Positions 25,840-36,071 of a stretch of DNA of 64,000 nucleotides are shown in pieces. The translations under genes were made by a program, and so were the position numbers. A model generated the notes under the pieces. The model saw nothing but the letters and a program-made list of their open reading frames with translations. It was not told the origin of the DNA and made no database searches. The DNA lies in NCBI RefSeq assembly GCF_001435845.1, contig NZ_CM003596.1:2057137-2121136 (forward strand), in the 5' to 3' direction. Source of the stretch: Psychrobacter sp. P11G3 (GTDB lineage Bacteria; Pseudomonadota; Gammaproteobacteria; Pseudomonadales; Moraxellaceae). Within the stretch, counting starts at the first letter, position 1. Every line of letters begins with the position of its first letter.

Positions 25840-27510
25840 TTAGTCCTTTTTTGGCTTTAATGCGGCGCTGATGTCTGCTAGCAATGGCGGGATATCATGC
25901 TTGTCTGCAATCACCTCAATCATTATAAGCTTATCGGTAGTCGCAGCAGCTTTGTCGAAAGCAGATTTTAGCTCGCCTGCTGTCTCTGCTTTGAGTAATA
26001 GGCTGTTTTCTTCTGTCGCGCCAAACGCTCGCGGCATGATTTGCCAATCGCATTTAGGAATATCATTATAGTATTGGTTTTCGCCATGAATTGCGCGCTC
26101 TACCGTATAGCCATCATTATTAATTAAGACGATCACAGGATTGATGCGCTCTTGAATCATGACCGCTAGCTCTTGGATCGTTAGCAATGCTGAACCATCA
26201 CCAATCAATAACACACTGCGTTTATCTGGCGATGCGATTGCGGCGCCCAAGCTGGCAGGTAACGTGTAGCCAATTGAGCCCCACATCGGCTGCCCATATG
26301 ACGTTACCCCTTCTGGCAGGCGCACATCACTGATACCAAAATAGGCCGTCCCTTGTTCAGAAAACACCAAATTATTGTGATCTAAGCGGTCAGCAATAAT
26401 ATGCCACAAATCATCTTGGCGGATAGCCTCACTGTCTTTACCTTTTTGTTCGTGTGGCTTAACTTCTTCACAAAAAGGTTTTGGCACGATGTTAATGCCA
26501 GAGGTCATCACTTCATGTAGGGCTTGCAGCGCATCTTTTAGCGCAATCGGTGCAAAGTTCTTACCACTGATAGAAGCACGCTCATAGTGCAAGTCTACGA
26601 CCACATCTTCATTGATATCTTGGCTAAACCCTGCGGTAGTAGTGTCAGTATATTGCACCCCTACTTTGATAAGGCATTCGCAGTTTTCTACCGCATCCTT
26701 CACAATTGGACGTGAGGCAACACCCGCATAAGTGCCTGCCCAACGATCACTATTCTCATCGAGCAGCGTCTTGCCCCAAGACAGCGTGGTATAAGGAATA
26801 TTGGTATCAGCGATCAGTGCTTTGAGCTGTGACTGCAATCCCAAACGATGTACCATCAAATCTGCCATTAGTGTCGTGGTCTTATTTGGCAAAAACTCTG
26901 TTAATGCTTGCTTAAAATCTGATAATGCCGCTTGGCTAGTAATGTCTTCTTGACTATCGATCAACTTAGTCGTTGGCGGATAGATAGGCTGACGCGCGAC
27001 GTCTGGTGATAATAGTAAGTAACCTGGACGATGCTTTTTGAGAATCAAGCGAATCACTCTATCAATTTCTGAGGCAGCATTTTCAGGAGTAAGCTGCGCT
27101 CGTGCCACAGTTACAGGCTCGACCATCTTAATAAAATGATTGAATACACCATCACCAAGCGAGTGATGAATACGGCGCTTTGAATCTTGTAGCGCTGTGC
27201 TTGGTGCACCGACGATATGCAATACAGGCGCGTACTCAGCAAAAGAGCCTGCCGTCGCATTAATCGCTGACAACTCCCCTACACCAAAAGTCGTCACCAT
27301 GGCGGCAAACCCACGCTCACGTGCGTATCCATCCGCAGCATAGCCAGCATTTAGCTCATTGGTATTACCCACCCAGCGTAGCTTGTCAGAGGCGAGAACG
27401 TTATCCAAAAAAGTTAAATTGAAATCACCAGGTACGCCAAATATCTCAGATGCACCCGCTTCTGCGACACGATCAAACAAATAATCAGCGATGGTATATT
27501 GTTGACTCAT
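25840..27510 (-). CDS. ThDP-dependent alpha-keto acid decarboxylase (pyruvate/indolepyruvate decarboxylase family)
   Basis: 556 residues. The N-terminal FGVPGDFNLTFLD and NELNAGYAADGYAR (activating Glu), RRIHHSLGDG with the paired histidines of the PDC/IPDC group, and the C-terminal ThDP motif GDGSALLTIQELAVMIQE...INNDGYTVE are all present. The family makes aldehydes from pyruvate, branched-chain or aromatic keto acids. The substrate cannot be decided from sequence alone; indolepyruvate or phenylpyruvate is likeliest in a non-fermenting bacterium. It is monocistronic, closed by the terminator at 25772. Confidence 0.9.
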   Translation of the reverse strand: MSQQYTIADYLFDRVAEAGASEIFGVPGDFNLTFLDNVLASDKLRWVGNTNELNAGYAADGYARERGFAAMVTTFGVGELSAINATAGSFAEYAPVLHIVGAPSTALQDSKRRIHHSLGDGVFNHFIKMVEPVTVARAQLTPENAASEIDRVIRLILKKHRPGYLLLSPDVARQPIYPPTTKLIDSQEDITSQAALSDFKQALTEFLPNKTTTLMADLMVHRLGLQSQLKALIADTNIPYTTLSWGKTLLDENSDRWAGTYAGVASRPIVKDAVENCECLIKVGVQYTDTTTAGFSQDINEDVVVDLHYERASISGKNFAPIALKDALQALHEVMTSGINIVPKPFCEEVKPHEQKGKDSEAIRQDDLWHIIADRLDHNNLVFSEQGTAYFGISDVRLPEGVTSYGQPMWGSIGYTLPASLGAAIASPDKRSVLLIGDGSALLTIQELAVMIQERINPVIVLINNDGYTVERAIHGENQYYNDIPKCDWQIMPRAFGATEENSLLLKAETAGELKSAFDKAAATTDKLIMIEVIADKHDIPPLLADISAALKPKKD

Positions 27511-27704
27511 TTTTTATCCTTATGACTTATCTTTGTAAGTATTGATAATTGTGAATGTGATTACGATTAAATTATAAAGTGCGTCCCAGCTTATTTATGT
27601 ACTACAAAGCTTTTGGAATACATATTATAATAAACCGTTATAACATATATCTATGGCCAGAAGACATGCCTATTTTAATAACTTTAATTTTTTTCGTCAT
27701 AGGT

Positions 27705-27733
27705 GTTGACACCTAAAAAAAACTGCGTATAAT
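27705..27733 (+). promoter_or_regulatory. Consensus sigma-70 promoter for tRNA-Gly
   Basis: TTGACA (27705-27710) and TATAAT (27728-27733), both perfect, are separated by 17 bases. The tRNA begins 37 bases after the -10 box. This is the strongest promoter visible in the window. Confidence 0.93.
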
Positions 27734-27770
27734 ACGCCTTCATCAACTGACGATAGTTAATTGATAATTA

Positions 27771-27845
27771 GCGGGAATAGCTCAGTGGTAGAGCATAACC
27801 TTGCCAAGGTTGGGGTCGAGAGTTCGAATCTCTTTTCCCGCTCCA
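27771..27845 (+). tRNA. tRNA-Gly (anticodon GCC)
   Basis: 75 bases including the encoded CCA. The acceptor stem GCGGGAA pairs with TTCCCGC, the D-loop has the AGCTCAG...GGTAGAGC form, the anticodon loop is TTGCCAA, and the T-arm carries GAGAGTTCGAATCTC. It is a single gene with its own promoter and terminator. Confidence 0.98.
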
Positions 27846-27867
27846 AATATGGCTTGAAAAAGCACTA

Positions 27868-27906
27868 AAATCCTCACTCCTTAAATAGGAAGTGAGGATT
27901 TTTTTT
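27868..27906 (+). terminator. Rho-independent terminator after tRNA-Gly
   Basis: AAATCCTCACT (27868-27878) pairs with AGTGAGGATTT (27891-27901), followed by a T run. Confidence 0.92.
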
Positions 27907-28072
27907 GTCTTATTTTCAGGGATTGTAGCGATTTTCAGTATCAGCTATTCAGTGCAATTTCTAAGCTTATCTAATATATCAAAAGCTTAAAGATTAGCAC
28001 CGCGACCAAAACGTGACCACTTTCTAAAACTGAAATTTCTTTTCAACTATTAAAGTTATAGTACTATTAGAG

Positions 28073-28101
28073 TTGACTATCACTACAGTGCATTCTAATT
28101 A
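28073..28101 (+). promoter_or_regulatory. Possible promoter of the DUF1244 gene
   Basis: TTGACT (28073-28078) and TAATTA (28096-28101) are 17 bases apart and 80 bases before the start codon. The -10 box is weak, so this is tentative. Confidence 0.4.
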
Positions 28102-28180
28102 ATGACACAGATTGCGAAATATTTATATCGTTAGTATCATTTTAGTTTTGAAATGGCTCAACTACAATTAGGAAAATATT

Positions 28181-28492
28181 ATGGCAAAATTAGAATCAAA
28201 TATTGAATTAGAAGCCGCGGCATTTCGTCGCTTACTAGCTCATTTAGACGAGCGTAAAGATGTACAAAATATTGAGCTAATGAACCTTGCCGACTTTTGT
28301 CGTAACTGTTTATCCAAATGGTATAAAGCGGCTGGTGAAGAGCGTGGTATTGAAATCGAATACGAAGATGCGCGCGAGATTGTTTATGGTATGCCTTATG
28401 CTGAGTGGAAAGAGAAATATCAACAGAAAGCAACGCCAGAGCAGTTAGCGCGTTTTAACGAGATTGAAGCTACTAAGAATAAAGCGAATTAA
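28181..28492 (+). CDS. DUF1244 family protein
   Basis: 103 residues. The core IELMNLADFCRNCLSKWYK followed by YGMPYAEWKEKYQ matches the small all-helical DUF1244 family found across proteobacteria. No biochemical role is established. It is transcribed alone and convergent with the SRPBCC gene. Confidence 0.9.
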   Translation: MAKLESNIELEAAAFRRLLAHLDERKDVQNIELMNLADFCRNCLSKWYKAAGEERGIEIEYEDAREIVYGMPYAEWKEKYQQKATPEQLARFNEIEATKNKAN

Positions 28493-28558
28493 AACTGACA
28501 GTGATGGCTCAAACAAAATAAGCCATCACCAGAGAGTGATATCAAAAAACCCAACATT

Positions 28559-28580
28559 GCCGCTAGATTAGCGGCTTTCT
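28559..28580 (+). terminator. Terminator-like hairpin after the DUF1244 gene
   Basis: GCCGCTA (28559-28565) and TAGCGGC (28569-28575) enclose three bases and are followed by TTTCT. A second hairpin, GTGATGGCT/AGCCATCAC (28501-28529), lies just upstream without a T run. The stem overlaps the stop codon of the convergent SRPBCC gene. Confidence 0.55.
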
Positions 28581-29011
28581 ATAGATTTGAGTATGCTACT
28601 AAACCCTATGGTTCCTTGTTTCTGCATTTGACGGTCAAATAGGCGACCGACTAATGGCAATGGTACAATCAATCGACCCTCAGACACCCAAGTCACGTGT
28701 GTGGTGCCATCGCCCAAGTCTTTTAAATCAATGGTGCCTTTATCATGTCGCATTTTGATGGGTTTAGATTTTTCGATTTGGTATTGCATATGAGTAGGAC
28801 GCTCAAACGCTGTAATCCGCTCCCAAAACTTAACGGGTCCCGTTTGAATGCTGCGTAAAGCTCCGACGCCATTGCGCTCCTCGTCACCTTCAGCTACTAA
28901 CTTAGCCACTCCCACCGCTTTAAATGAGCCATAACTGGCATGGTCACTCAGCGCTTCAAATACCTCATCAATCGGTTTTTTGACAATGCGCTCTACTTTT
29001 ATTTTAAACAT
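28568..29011 (-). CDS. SRPBCC family protein
   Basis: 147 residues with a START-like helix-grip fold: an N-terminal strand (KIKVERIVKKPIDEVFEALSDHASYGSFK), central strands, and a C-terminal amphipathic helix. Such proteins bind hydrophobic ligands in a deep pocket, or are polyketide cyclase-like. The ligand is unknown. It lies 81 bases downstream of rluF on the same strand and may be co-transcribed. Confidence 0.82.
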   Translation of the reverse strand: MFKIKVERIVKKPIDEVFEALSDHASYGSFKAVGVAKLVAEGDEERNGVGALRSIQTGPVKFWERITAFERPTHMQYQIEKSKPIKMRHDKGTIDLKDLGDGTTHVTWVSEGRLIVPLPLVGRLFDRQMQKQGTIGFSSILKSIESR

Positions 29012-29092
29012 AATATGATCTCATTAAGACTAAAGTTATTTAGCTTACGGCTATTTCAGCAATAAATATAGCCGTCACATTGTGAAAAATTA

Positions 29093-30097
29093 TTACCGTG
29101 AAGAGCCTCGTCCTTTCGAAGGACGCCTGCCATTGGTAGTAGGTTTTCCATTGCCTCCGGACTTACCCTTACCCCCTGACGGCTTACCACGACCAGTAGG
29201 ACGTCCATCTCTACCTTTAGAACCTGCTGGTTTTCTAGCATCGTCCTTGGCATATTTGTTACGCCCCTTTGCTGCCCCTGCCGATTTCGTAGATGGTTTT
29301 GACTTTGACGAAGCATCCGTACGAGGTTTTTTTCGTGGCGCATTGCGAGATTTCTTGCTCGAATGATTGTCTTGCGAAGAGGAATCTTCTACAGATTTAA
29401 GTAACACAGACAGCTCTTTTGGGGTTAAGTCTCGCCAGTCACCAACGGGAAGACCTTTGAGACTTACATTCATAATCCGCGTACGTTCAAGCTTAACGAC
29501 TTCGTAGCCAAAGTGCTCACACATACGGCGAATTTGACGGTTTAGACCTTGAACGAGCGTGATGTTAAAGACATTAGGAGCTACTTTAGTCACTGGGCAT
29601 TTTTTGGTCATCTTGCCAAGCATCGGCACACCGCCGGCCAAACCTTCGATAACACTATCCGTTAACGGCTTATTTACGGTAACTAGATACTCTTTTTCAT
29701 GGTTATTACCAGCACGTAGTACCTTATTGACCAAATCACCATTATTAGTCAAAAATATCAAACCTTGAGAATCTTTGTCCAAACGGCCAATCGGAAAAAT
29801 ACGTAAACTATGTCGCACAAAATCGACAATATTATTTTTCTCAGAGCTTTCTGTAGTACTTACAATGCCTACTGGCTTATTTAATGCAATAAAAATAAAA
29901 TCATCGGGCTCTCGTGGCTCAATAGGCTGCCCGTTGACTTTTACTGCATCACCAGCAACCACCTGATCACCGACCGACGCACGTTTGCCATTGATGTATA
30001 CATTACCTTGTTCAATAAAGCGGTCAGCGTCTCGCCTAGAGCAAATACCACTTTCGCTGATGTATTTATTTAAACGAGTCGAGGAAGCGTTGAACAT
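29093..30097 (-). CDS. rluF: 23S rRNA pseudouridine(2604) synthase, RluF type
   Basis: 334 residues. An S4 RNA-binding domain (about 8-65; [20 protein letters not shown]) precedes a RsuA/RluB-E-F-type catalytic domain with the active-site Asp in [10 protein letters not shown] and the [18 protein letters not shown] motif. RluF modifies U2604 of 23S rRNA. Residues about 245-334 form an unusual low-complexity tail rich in Lys, Ser, Gly and Arg ([19 protein letters not shown]), probably an RNA-contacting extension. E. coli RluF also has a basic tail, but shorter in my recollection. Confidence 0.9.
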   Translation of the reverse strand: MFNASSTRLNKYISESGICSRRDADRFIEQGNVYINGKRASVGDQVVAGDAVKVNGQPIEPREPDDFIFIALNKPVGIVSTTESSEKNNIVDFVRHSLRIFPIGRLDKDSQGLIFLTNNGDLVNKVLRAGNNHEKEYLVTVNKPLTDSVIEGLAGGVPMLGKMTKKCPVTKVAPNVFNITLVQGLNRQIRRMCEHFGYEVVKLERTRIMNVSLKGLPVGDWRDLTPKELSVLLKSVEDSSSQDNHSSKKSRNAPRKKPRTDASSKSKPSTKSAGAAKGRNKYAKDDARKPAGSKGRDGRPTGRGKPSGGKGKSGGNGKPTTNGRRPSKGRGSSR

Positions 30098-30297
30098 AAA
30101 GCACCGTTTTACCTGATAAGAAGCTTTTTTTACTAAGAAAAAAGCCTAAATTGAATGGATCAACAATAATGAAACAGCTCACATTATATAGGAAATCGAC
30201 TGACCCTTTGAGGGGAGATGGGTAAAAACCTAGAAATGTATCGCGTCATGTAATTTTGGATGATGTTAAAAGAACTTATTTATGAGGTTAGGAATTT

Positions 30298-30339
30298 AAA
30301 AAGCCTCACCATTCATCATACGAGCAGTGAGGCTTTTTT
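30298..30339. terminator. Bidirectional terminator between the unknown acidic gene and rluF
   Basis: AAAAAGCCTCAC (30298-30309) pairs with GTGAGGCTTTTTT (30327-30339). On the minus strand it would end transcription of the 30404-31108 gene. The rest of the 306-base gap holds the rluF promoter region. Confidence 0.88.
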
Positions 30340-30403
30340 CTAGTTTTTTATTTTCAAATCTATTCTTTTGACGTTGGATCACTCTACTAACTTATCTTCC
30401 ACA

Positions 30404-31108
30404 CTACTCAGCATCATCTAACAGTTTATTAAGCTCGTCCACCATTGGATCGTCAATGATACTACCTTCTACATAGCTGATTATCTCATCTACAGTCGTC
30501 AGATCCATTTCACGAATACCTAAACTGGCTAGTTGCGCATTAATAGATTCTAAGCTGTCGTTATCTTCAGTGTCATCTAATAAATCCTCTTCAAATCTAC
30601 CTCTAACAAACCAGTACATTTTTTCTAATACGGTTTCTTTTTTGGTCAAAGTAGAATAACCGTCGCCATAAATGAATAGGTTGAAATGATAAGGTATTTC
30701 TACATCATTGATAAAAAATGTACGTTGGCACTCTAATGTATAGGCTTGAATCTCTTCACTCTCAGCGCTTTCATCACTTTTGTTATCTTCATCATATTCA
30801 ATCGCCTCTTCTATCAACTCACCTAATATCTGATAGCCACCGACTTTGATTTTGTGATTATAAATGATAGCAGAGTCTGCAATTGCATCGAAAATAATGG
30901 CACTGACGTCTAAGGTATGGTTATCGATATCATAGAATGCTTTTAACGCTGGCAAAAACTCTGTCAGCTCTTCTTCCGGCACTTGAATGAGAAACTGCTG
31001 CTCGTATATTTTAATCATATCTTCAGGAGCATAGGTATTAGCAGTATTGGTCTCGTTTCTACCTGTTGGCTGCAAAGGTAAAAAATTATACGGGTTATGT
31101 TTGGTCAT
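30404..31108 (-). CDS. Hypothetical acidic protein
   Basis: 234 residues, strongly acidic, no signal peptide or membrane segment. I recognise no family. The middle (TLECQRTFFINDVEIPYHFNLFIYGD) looks like beta strands; the C-terminal third (about 175-234) is Asp/Glu-rich and probably helical. It has its own terminator at 30298 and appears monocistronic. A cytoplasmic or secretion-independent role is all that can be said. Confidence 0.8.
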   Translation of the reverse strand: MTKHNPYNFLPLQPTGRNETNTANTYAPEDMIKIYEQQFLIQVPEEELTEFLPALKAFYDIDNHTLDVSAIIFDAIADSAIIYNHKIKVGGYQILGELIEEAIEYDEDNKSDESAESEEIQAYTLECQRTFFINDVEIPYHFNLFIYGDGYSTLTKKETVLEKMYWFVRGRFEEDLLDDTEDNDSLESINAQLASLGIREMDLTTVDEIISYVEGSIIDDPMVDELNKLLDDAE

Positions 31109-31405
31109 TCAGAACTGCCTTTTTGCTTAAGTTAGATTTATTAAATGTCTGTATTGCTCAATCTCTAAGGGCCTTTAAACGCGCTACTATTTGCTCAGTA
31201 CCGTAAGACTTTAGGATTTATGGGCGTATTGTCTCTTATTCAGGCAATTTTAGATAGACAGTTATAAATATACAAGTTCAATCACTCTGGTTTAGACATG
31301 CAGTCAGAATAATACAGACTAAAAAGACAATACTAGCCAGCAGGATCTTGATATCGCTTTCAAGGGTTAATCCAACTTTCACTTTTCTCTAAAGCTACTT
31401 ACATA

Positions 31406-32545
31406 CTAATTCACTTGCTGCCACCCTGAGGTTGCCTGATGTTCATCTTGATGCGCAAACAAAGGGTGAGCCTTGGCTTCCTGCAAACTCAGCACAGGGG
31501 TCACACAGACATCCGTTGCCGCAAATACGCCTTGCCAATGCTCAAGCGTTTGACTGGCGAATTTTTCCGCGATTGTTTTAGTCGCTGTTTGACTCTCAGG
31601 CCTATTGGGCATGATACCAAGTTGCCAGTGTATTTCTTTAAGCGACGGTAGTTCCAATACCTCACATAGACCTTGCCAAAATTTCAACTCTAAGGAACCA
31701 ACCGCCATATGCCGCTTATCAGCGGTTTGGTACAGTCGATAGCATGGTAATGCACCGCCTAAAAAGTCATGATGCGGCAGTAGAGTGTCGTTTAAGCCAT
31801 TTCCTGAAAGGCTATTAATCAGTTTGCCTGTGACCTTTGGCATGACCATATGATTGTACAAACTGTGAGTCATGCTAATAGCAATGTGTCGTCCCCTGCC
31901 CGTACGCTGCGCGGCAAATACGGCAGCCAACAGTGCTATCACTGCTGTATCACTACCACCTGCCAAATCCGCAAACTGGATATTAGGCATAGCCTGCTCA
32001 CCCTGCGCTGTTTTTAGCTGATCTAGTACACCGCTCATAGCCATAAAATTAATATCATGACCGGCTTTGTTGGCCCAGTCATGATTCACTTGAGAGCCAT
32101 TATTTGAGTCAGCATCTTTTAAATAAGCAGCTTCTTTTGCGTAATTGCCTGCTACGCCATAGCCAGTGATTGACACTATTACTAGCTTTGGATTGATGGT
32201 ATGCAGGGTCTTAGCATCTAGCCCCATTTCTGCCAAGACACCTGGGCGAAAGCTATCCAGCATCACATCAGCTTCTTTAAGATGTGCTTTTATAGCTTCA
32301 ATCGCTTTAGGGTCATGAAAGTCACGCTTTTCGGTCGTCTTACCGTGGTTTAAAGCTGCGAATAATTCACCAAATACCCGAGCAGGATCACCTTGTTTAG
32401 GCTCGACTTTAAGGACATCCGCACCCAAATCCGCAAGCAAACGCGTGGCAAAAGGCCCAGGTAGGTTACGAGTCAGATCGATCACTCGTAACCCTTGTAG
32501 ACAGTCCTCCATTTGATCATGATTTGATACATACCTATCAGTCAT
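31406..32545 (-). CDS. CaiB/BaiF-type CoA-transferase (alpha-methylacyl-CoA racemase-like)
   Basis: 379 residues from the ATG at 32545. GLRVIDLTRNLPGPFATRLLADLGADVLKVEP and DVMLDSFRPGVLAEMGLD are class III CoA-transferase signatures; the latter carries the catalytic Asp region. Members either transfer CoA between acids or racemise 2-methylacyl-CoA. In a beta-oxidation operon, racemisation of branched acyl-CoA is the likelier job. The start overlaps the stop of the preceding FadB/J-like gene by eight bases (ATGACTGA), so translation is coupled. Confidence 0.88.
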   Translation of the reverse strand: MTDRYVSNHDQMEDCLQGLRVIDLTRNLPGPFATRLLADLGADVLKVEPKQGDPARVFGELFAALNHGKTTEKRDFHDPKAIEAIKAHLKEADVMLDSFRPGVLAEMGLDAKTLHTINPKLVIVSITGYGVAGNYAKEAAYLKDADSNNGSQVNHDWANKAGHDINFMAMSGVLDQLKTAQGEQAMPNIQFADLAGGSDTAVIALLAAVFAAQRTGRGRHIAISMTHSLYNHMVMPKVTGKLINSLSGNGLNDTLLPHHDFLGGALPCYRLYQTADKRHMAVGSLELKFWQGLCEVLELPSLKEIHWQLGIMPNRPESQTATKTIAEKFASQTLEHWQGVFAATDVCVTPVLSLQEAKAHPLFAHQDEHQATSGWQQVN

Positions 32546-34727
32546 CTGAGAACGCCTCACCTTTGACTGCCATATCTAACAAGATTTGAGCAGGCTCAAA
32601 ACGCTCACCATATTTCGCAGCCAGCTCACGACTCCGCTCAACAAACGCACTCACGCCCATTGCATTGATAAACTGTAGTGTACCACCGTGCTGTGGTGCA
32701 AACCCCCAACCAAAGATAGACCCTATATTGGTATCGGCCACTGAGCGCACGACATTTTCCTCATAGCACTTAGCGGATTCATTGGCTTGAATAAATATTA
32801 AACGATCCACCAAATCTTGCTGCGAAGGTTGCTCTGACTTTGGTGAGTATAAATTTACCAGCTCAGGCCATAGATGCTTATCGCCCTCTGTTGGATAGTC
32901 ATAGAAGCCTTTGCCATTTTTCTTACCTTCGCGCCCATGCTCATTGACCAGTGTTTTTAGTATGTCATAAGAAGGACGCACTACGATTGACTTACCTTCG
33001 GCTGCCATATCCGCTTGCTGCTGTTCGCTGACATGCAATGCAAGGCTCAACGACACTTCATCTTGCAATGCTAAGGGCGGCATCGGCATCCCTGTTTTTA
33101 GTCCGGCAACTTCGATGCTACGCGGATGCACACCCTCTCCTAGCATCGCAATGCCCTCTGACACATAGGTACCAAATACACGCGAGGTATAAAATCCGCG
33201 ACTGTCATTGACGACGATAGGCGTTTTGCCTATTTGCACAACATAGTCGAAAGCTTTGGCCAATGTCGCATCGTCGGTTTTCTCGCCCATGATAATCTCA
33301 ACGAGCGGCATCTTATCTACGGGAGAGAAAAAATGCAGACCGATAAACTGGTTTGGGCGCGTACTGGCTTTTGCCAATCCAGTAATCGGTAGCGTTGAGG
33401 TATTAGACGCATAGACGGCCGTGCTTGGAATCACTACCTCACTTTGCTGGGTACATTTGGCTTTGATTTCTCGGTTTTCAAACACTGCTTCGATAATAAG
33501 ATCACAATCTGCCAAATCATCGTAAGAAACTGTTGGTGTGATACGTGTTAAGAGGGCTTGTTTTTTCTCTTCGGTAGCACGCTTTCGGCTAATGGCTTTA
33601 TCTAAAATATTCGTAGAATACGCTTTGCCTTTTTCAGCATTGACAATATCCGTGTCCAATAGCACGACATCTATACCTGCTTTGGCAGTGACGTACGCAA
33701 TGCCAGCACCCATCATGCCAGCGCCCAAAATACCGACTTTTTTGGTGGTTGTGCGTGCAAATCCTTGAGGACGAGACTGACCTTTTTTGATGCTATTTAG
33801 CTGAGTCCATAAGGTGTTGATCATGTTTTTAGATTCAGCAGACAGTACGCAAGCTGCAAAATAACGCGACTCAATTTCTAGCCCTGTATCAATGTCTACT
33901 AAGCACCCTTCAAACACACAAGACATAATGTGAGTAATCGCTGGATAGTTGCCATGTGATTTTTGATTGGCCATGGCCGGGGCGATAGAGAATATAGGAA
34001 CTACCTTTGGATGCTTACTATCGCCGCCAGGGATTTTAAAACCTTTCTTATCCCATGGCTGCTGAGCGCTTGGATTATTTTGTATCCAGTCTTTAGCTTG
34101 CTTCAGCATATCTGCTCGATCAGTAGCTGTTGCATCAATAAGTCCAATGTCTTTTGCGGCAGATGGTCGTAATTCTTTGCCTTGAGTCATCAGCTCCAGT
34201 GCCATTTGAATACCGACCAACCTTGGTAAGCGCTGAGTACCACCGCCACCAGGTAGCAAGCCCAGTTTCACCTCAGGTAAACCTAGTTTAGTCTTGGGCG
34301 TGTCAATGGCAATACGATAATGACATACCAGTGCAAGCTCTAAACCGCCGCCTAATGCGGTTCCTGTCATAGCAGCGACCACAGGTTTGCCTGAGGTCTC
34401 AAGCTTGCGCAAACTACCTTTCAATTCTTCAGTAACTGCAAATGCTTGCTCGGCTGTCTTTATCTGGTTCAATTGATCGATATCTGCACCAACCACGAAG
34501 GTTTCTTTAGCCGATGTGAGAATCAAACCTGTGGCGGCGTCATCATTGATGAAACTATCAACTATCGTGGCGAACGACTCCGTAAAGCCATCACCGATGA
34601 CATTCATTTTACGTTTACTTTGGTCAATCGTGACGGTGACGATACCATCGTCATCACGCTGAGCAGAGAAATGTTCTAGTATATTAATGGCTATTACGCT
34701 ATCTGCTGTCTGGTTATTTGTCATCAT
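32538..34727 (-). CDS. Multifunctional enoyl-CoA hydratase / 3-hydroxyacyl-CoA dehydrogenase (FadB/FadJ-like)
   Basis: 729 residues. The N-terminal crotonase domain (about 10-210) has GTALGGGLELALVCHYRIA and LPEVKLGLLPGGGGTQRLPR with both catalytic glutamates. The NAD domain starts at about residue 328 (VGILGAGMMGAGIAYVTAKAG); the catalytic His lies in FIGLHFFSPVDKMPLVEII. C-terminal HAD helices complete it. It hydrates trans-2-enoyl-CoA and oxidises the 3-hydroxy product. The ATG at 34727 or the next Met could start it. It lies between the thiolase and CoA-transferase genes. Confidence 0.93.
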   Translation of the reverse strand: MMTNNQTADSVIAINILEHFSAQRDDDGIVTVTIDQSKRKMNVIGDGFTESFATIVDSFINDDAATGLILTSAKETFVVGADIDQLNQIKTAEQAFAVTEELKGSLRKLETSGKPVVAAMTGTALGGGLELALVCHYRIAIDTPKTKLGLPEVKLGLLPGGGGTQRLPRLVGIQMALELMTQGKELRPSAAKDIGLIDATATDRADMLKQAKDWIQNNPSAQQPWDKKGFKIPGGDSKHPKVVPIFSIAPAMANQKSHGNYPAITHIMSCVFEGCLVDIDTGLEIESRYFAACVLSAESKNMINTLWTQLNSIKKGQSRPQGFARTTTKKVGILGAGMMGAGIAYVTAKAGIDVVLLDTDIVNAEKGKAYSTNILDKAISRKRATEEKKQALLTRITPTVSYDDLADCDLIIEAVFENREIKAKCTQQSEVVIPSTAVYASNTSTLPITGLAKASTRPNQFIGLHFFSPVDKMPLVEIIMGEKTDDATLAKAFDYVVQIGKTPIVVNDSRGFYTSRVFGTYVSEGIAMLGEGVHPRSIEVAGLKTGMPMPPLALQDEVSLSLALHVSEQQQADMAAEGKSIVVRPSYDILKTLVNEHGREGKKNGKGFYDYPTEGDKHLWPELVNLYSPKSEQPSQQDLVDRLIFIQANESAKCYEENVVRSVADTNIGSIFGWGFAPQHGGTLQFINAMGVSAFVERSRELAAKYGERFEPAQILLDMAVKGEAFSDD

Positions 34728-34800
34728 TTTTATCCCTTAAATGATTCTTTGTATATTGAGTTTTAGTCTAATTGGTTTTCAGGTCTATTTTAGAGAAAAG

Positions 34801-36009
34801 TTAAACACGCTCGATAATGGTGGCAATTCCCATACCACCACCCACGCATAGCGTAATCATAGCGGTCTTTAGGTCGCGACGTTCTAGCTCATCAAGGACA
34901 GTCGTCATTAGCATCGCGCCAGTTGCGCCAAGCGGATGACCCATAGCGATTGCACCACCATTGACATTGACAATATCAAGCGAGACTCCAAAATCATCAG
35001 CGGTATTCATCGGTACAGCAGCGAAGGCTTCATTAATCTCCCAAAGATCTATATCAGAAGCTTGCATGTCCGCTTTATCGAGGGCTTTTTGGCAAGCTGG
35101 TGTCGGACCTGTCAGCATAATGGCAGGCTCTGAACCAATGACTGAGGCCATCGTGATTTTGGCGCGTGGTTTTAGCCCTGCTTTTTGACCAGCCGCCGCA
35201 CTACCGACCAAACAAATAGCAGCCCCATCAACGATGCCAGAGGAGTTACCCGCATGATGCACGTGATTGACGGTTTCAATCGTCGTATATCTATCCAAAA
35301 TAACGCTATCAAAGCCCATTTTTCCCGGCATAATAAAAGAAGGTTTTAGCCCAGCTAAGGTCTCGACATTGGTATTAGGACGGATAGTTTCATCTTTATC
35401 TAACAGCATCATGCCATTGATATCGGTGACAGGGATGACAGATTTGTCATAATAGCCCTTCTCCCACGCCTGTGCAGCGCGGCGATGCGACTCGGTAGCA
35501 AAGGCATCGACATCACTACGACTAAAGCCTTTGAGCGTCGCGATGGTATCCGCGCCCACTCCTTGCGGCACGAAATGCGTCGCTTCATTCACACGCGGAT
35601 CCATGTACCAAGCACCGCCATCAGAGCCCATCGGCACACGGCTCATAGACTCCACACCGCCTGCCACTACCATGTCTTCCATACCTGACATGACTTTGGC
35701 AGCAGCTAAATTAATAGACTCTAAACCAGAGGCACAGAAACGAGACAATGTTAACCCAGCCACACTTTGTGCCCAGCCAGCATCAATAGCAGCGATACGC
35801 GCAATATCAGAACCTTGCTCACCCACCGGTGTCACGCAGCCAAGCACCAAATCATCGACCAAGCTGGTATCCAAGTTGTGACGCTGTTGCATCTCTTTCA
35901 ACAAAGTTCGCATCAGCCAAATCGGTGATGCCTGATACAACGAACCGTCCTTTTTGCCTTTGCCACGTGGCGTGCGGATAGCATCATAAATATAAGCAGT
36001 CTCAGTCAT
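34801..36009 (-). CDS. Acetyl-CoA C-acyltransferase (thiolase)
   Basis: 402 residues. The acyl-accepting Cys ([17 protein letters not shown], about residue 90), the His in [15 protein letters not shown] and the second Cys in CVGGGMG form the complete thiolase active site. With the FadB/J-like enzyme it performs the last beta-oxidation step, cleaving 3-ketoacyl-CoA. It lies 62 bases downstream of the acyl-CoA dehydrogenase gene in the same operon. Confidence 0.94.
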   Translation of the reverse strand: MTETAYIYDAIRTPRGKGKKDGSLYQASPIWLMRTLLKEMQQRHNLDTSLVDDLVLGCVTPVGEQGSDIARIAAIDAGWAQSVAGLTLSRFCASGLESINLAAAKVMSGMEDMVVAGGVESMSRVPMGSDGGAWYMDPRVNEATHFVPQGVGADTIATLKGFSRSDVDAFATESHRRAAQAWEKGYYDKSVIPVTDINGMMLLDKDETIRPNTNVETLAGLKPSFIMPGKMGFDSVILDRYTTIETVNHVHHAGNSSGIVDGAAICLVGSAAAGQKAGLKPRAKITMASVIGSEPAIMLTGPTPACQKALDKADMQASDIDLWEINEAFAAVPMNTADDFGVSLDIVNVNGGAIAMGHPLGATGAMLMTTVLDELERRDLKTAMITLCVGGGMGIATIIERV

Positions 36010-36071
36010 AAAAAATCCTTTTTTTATTTTTTAAATAAACAACAATTATCGTAGTCTTATAATATAAGCGT

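Noticed and set aside
29056-29366. Frames on both strands over the rluF tail
   Set aside because: Shadows of the low-complexity tail codons; the RluF frame is continuous and conserved.
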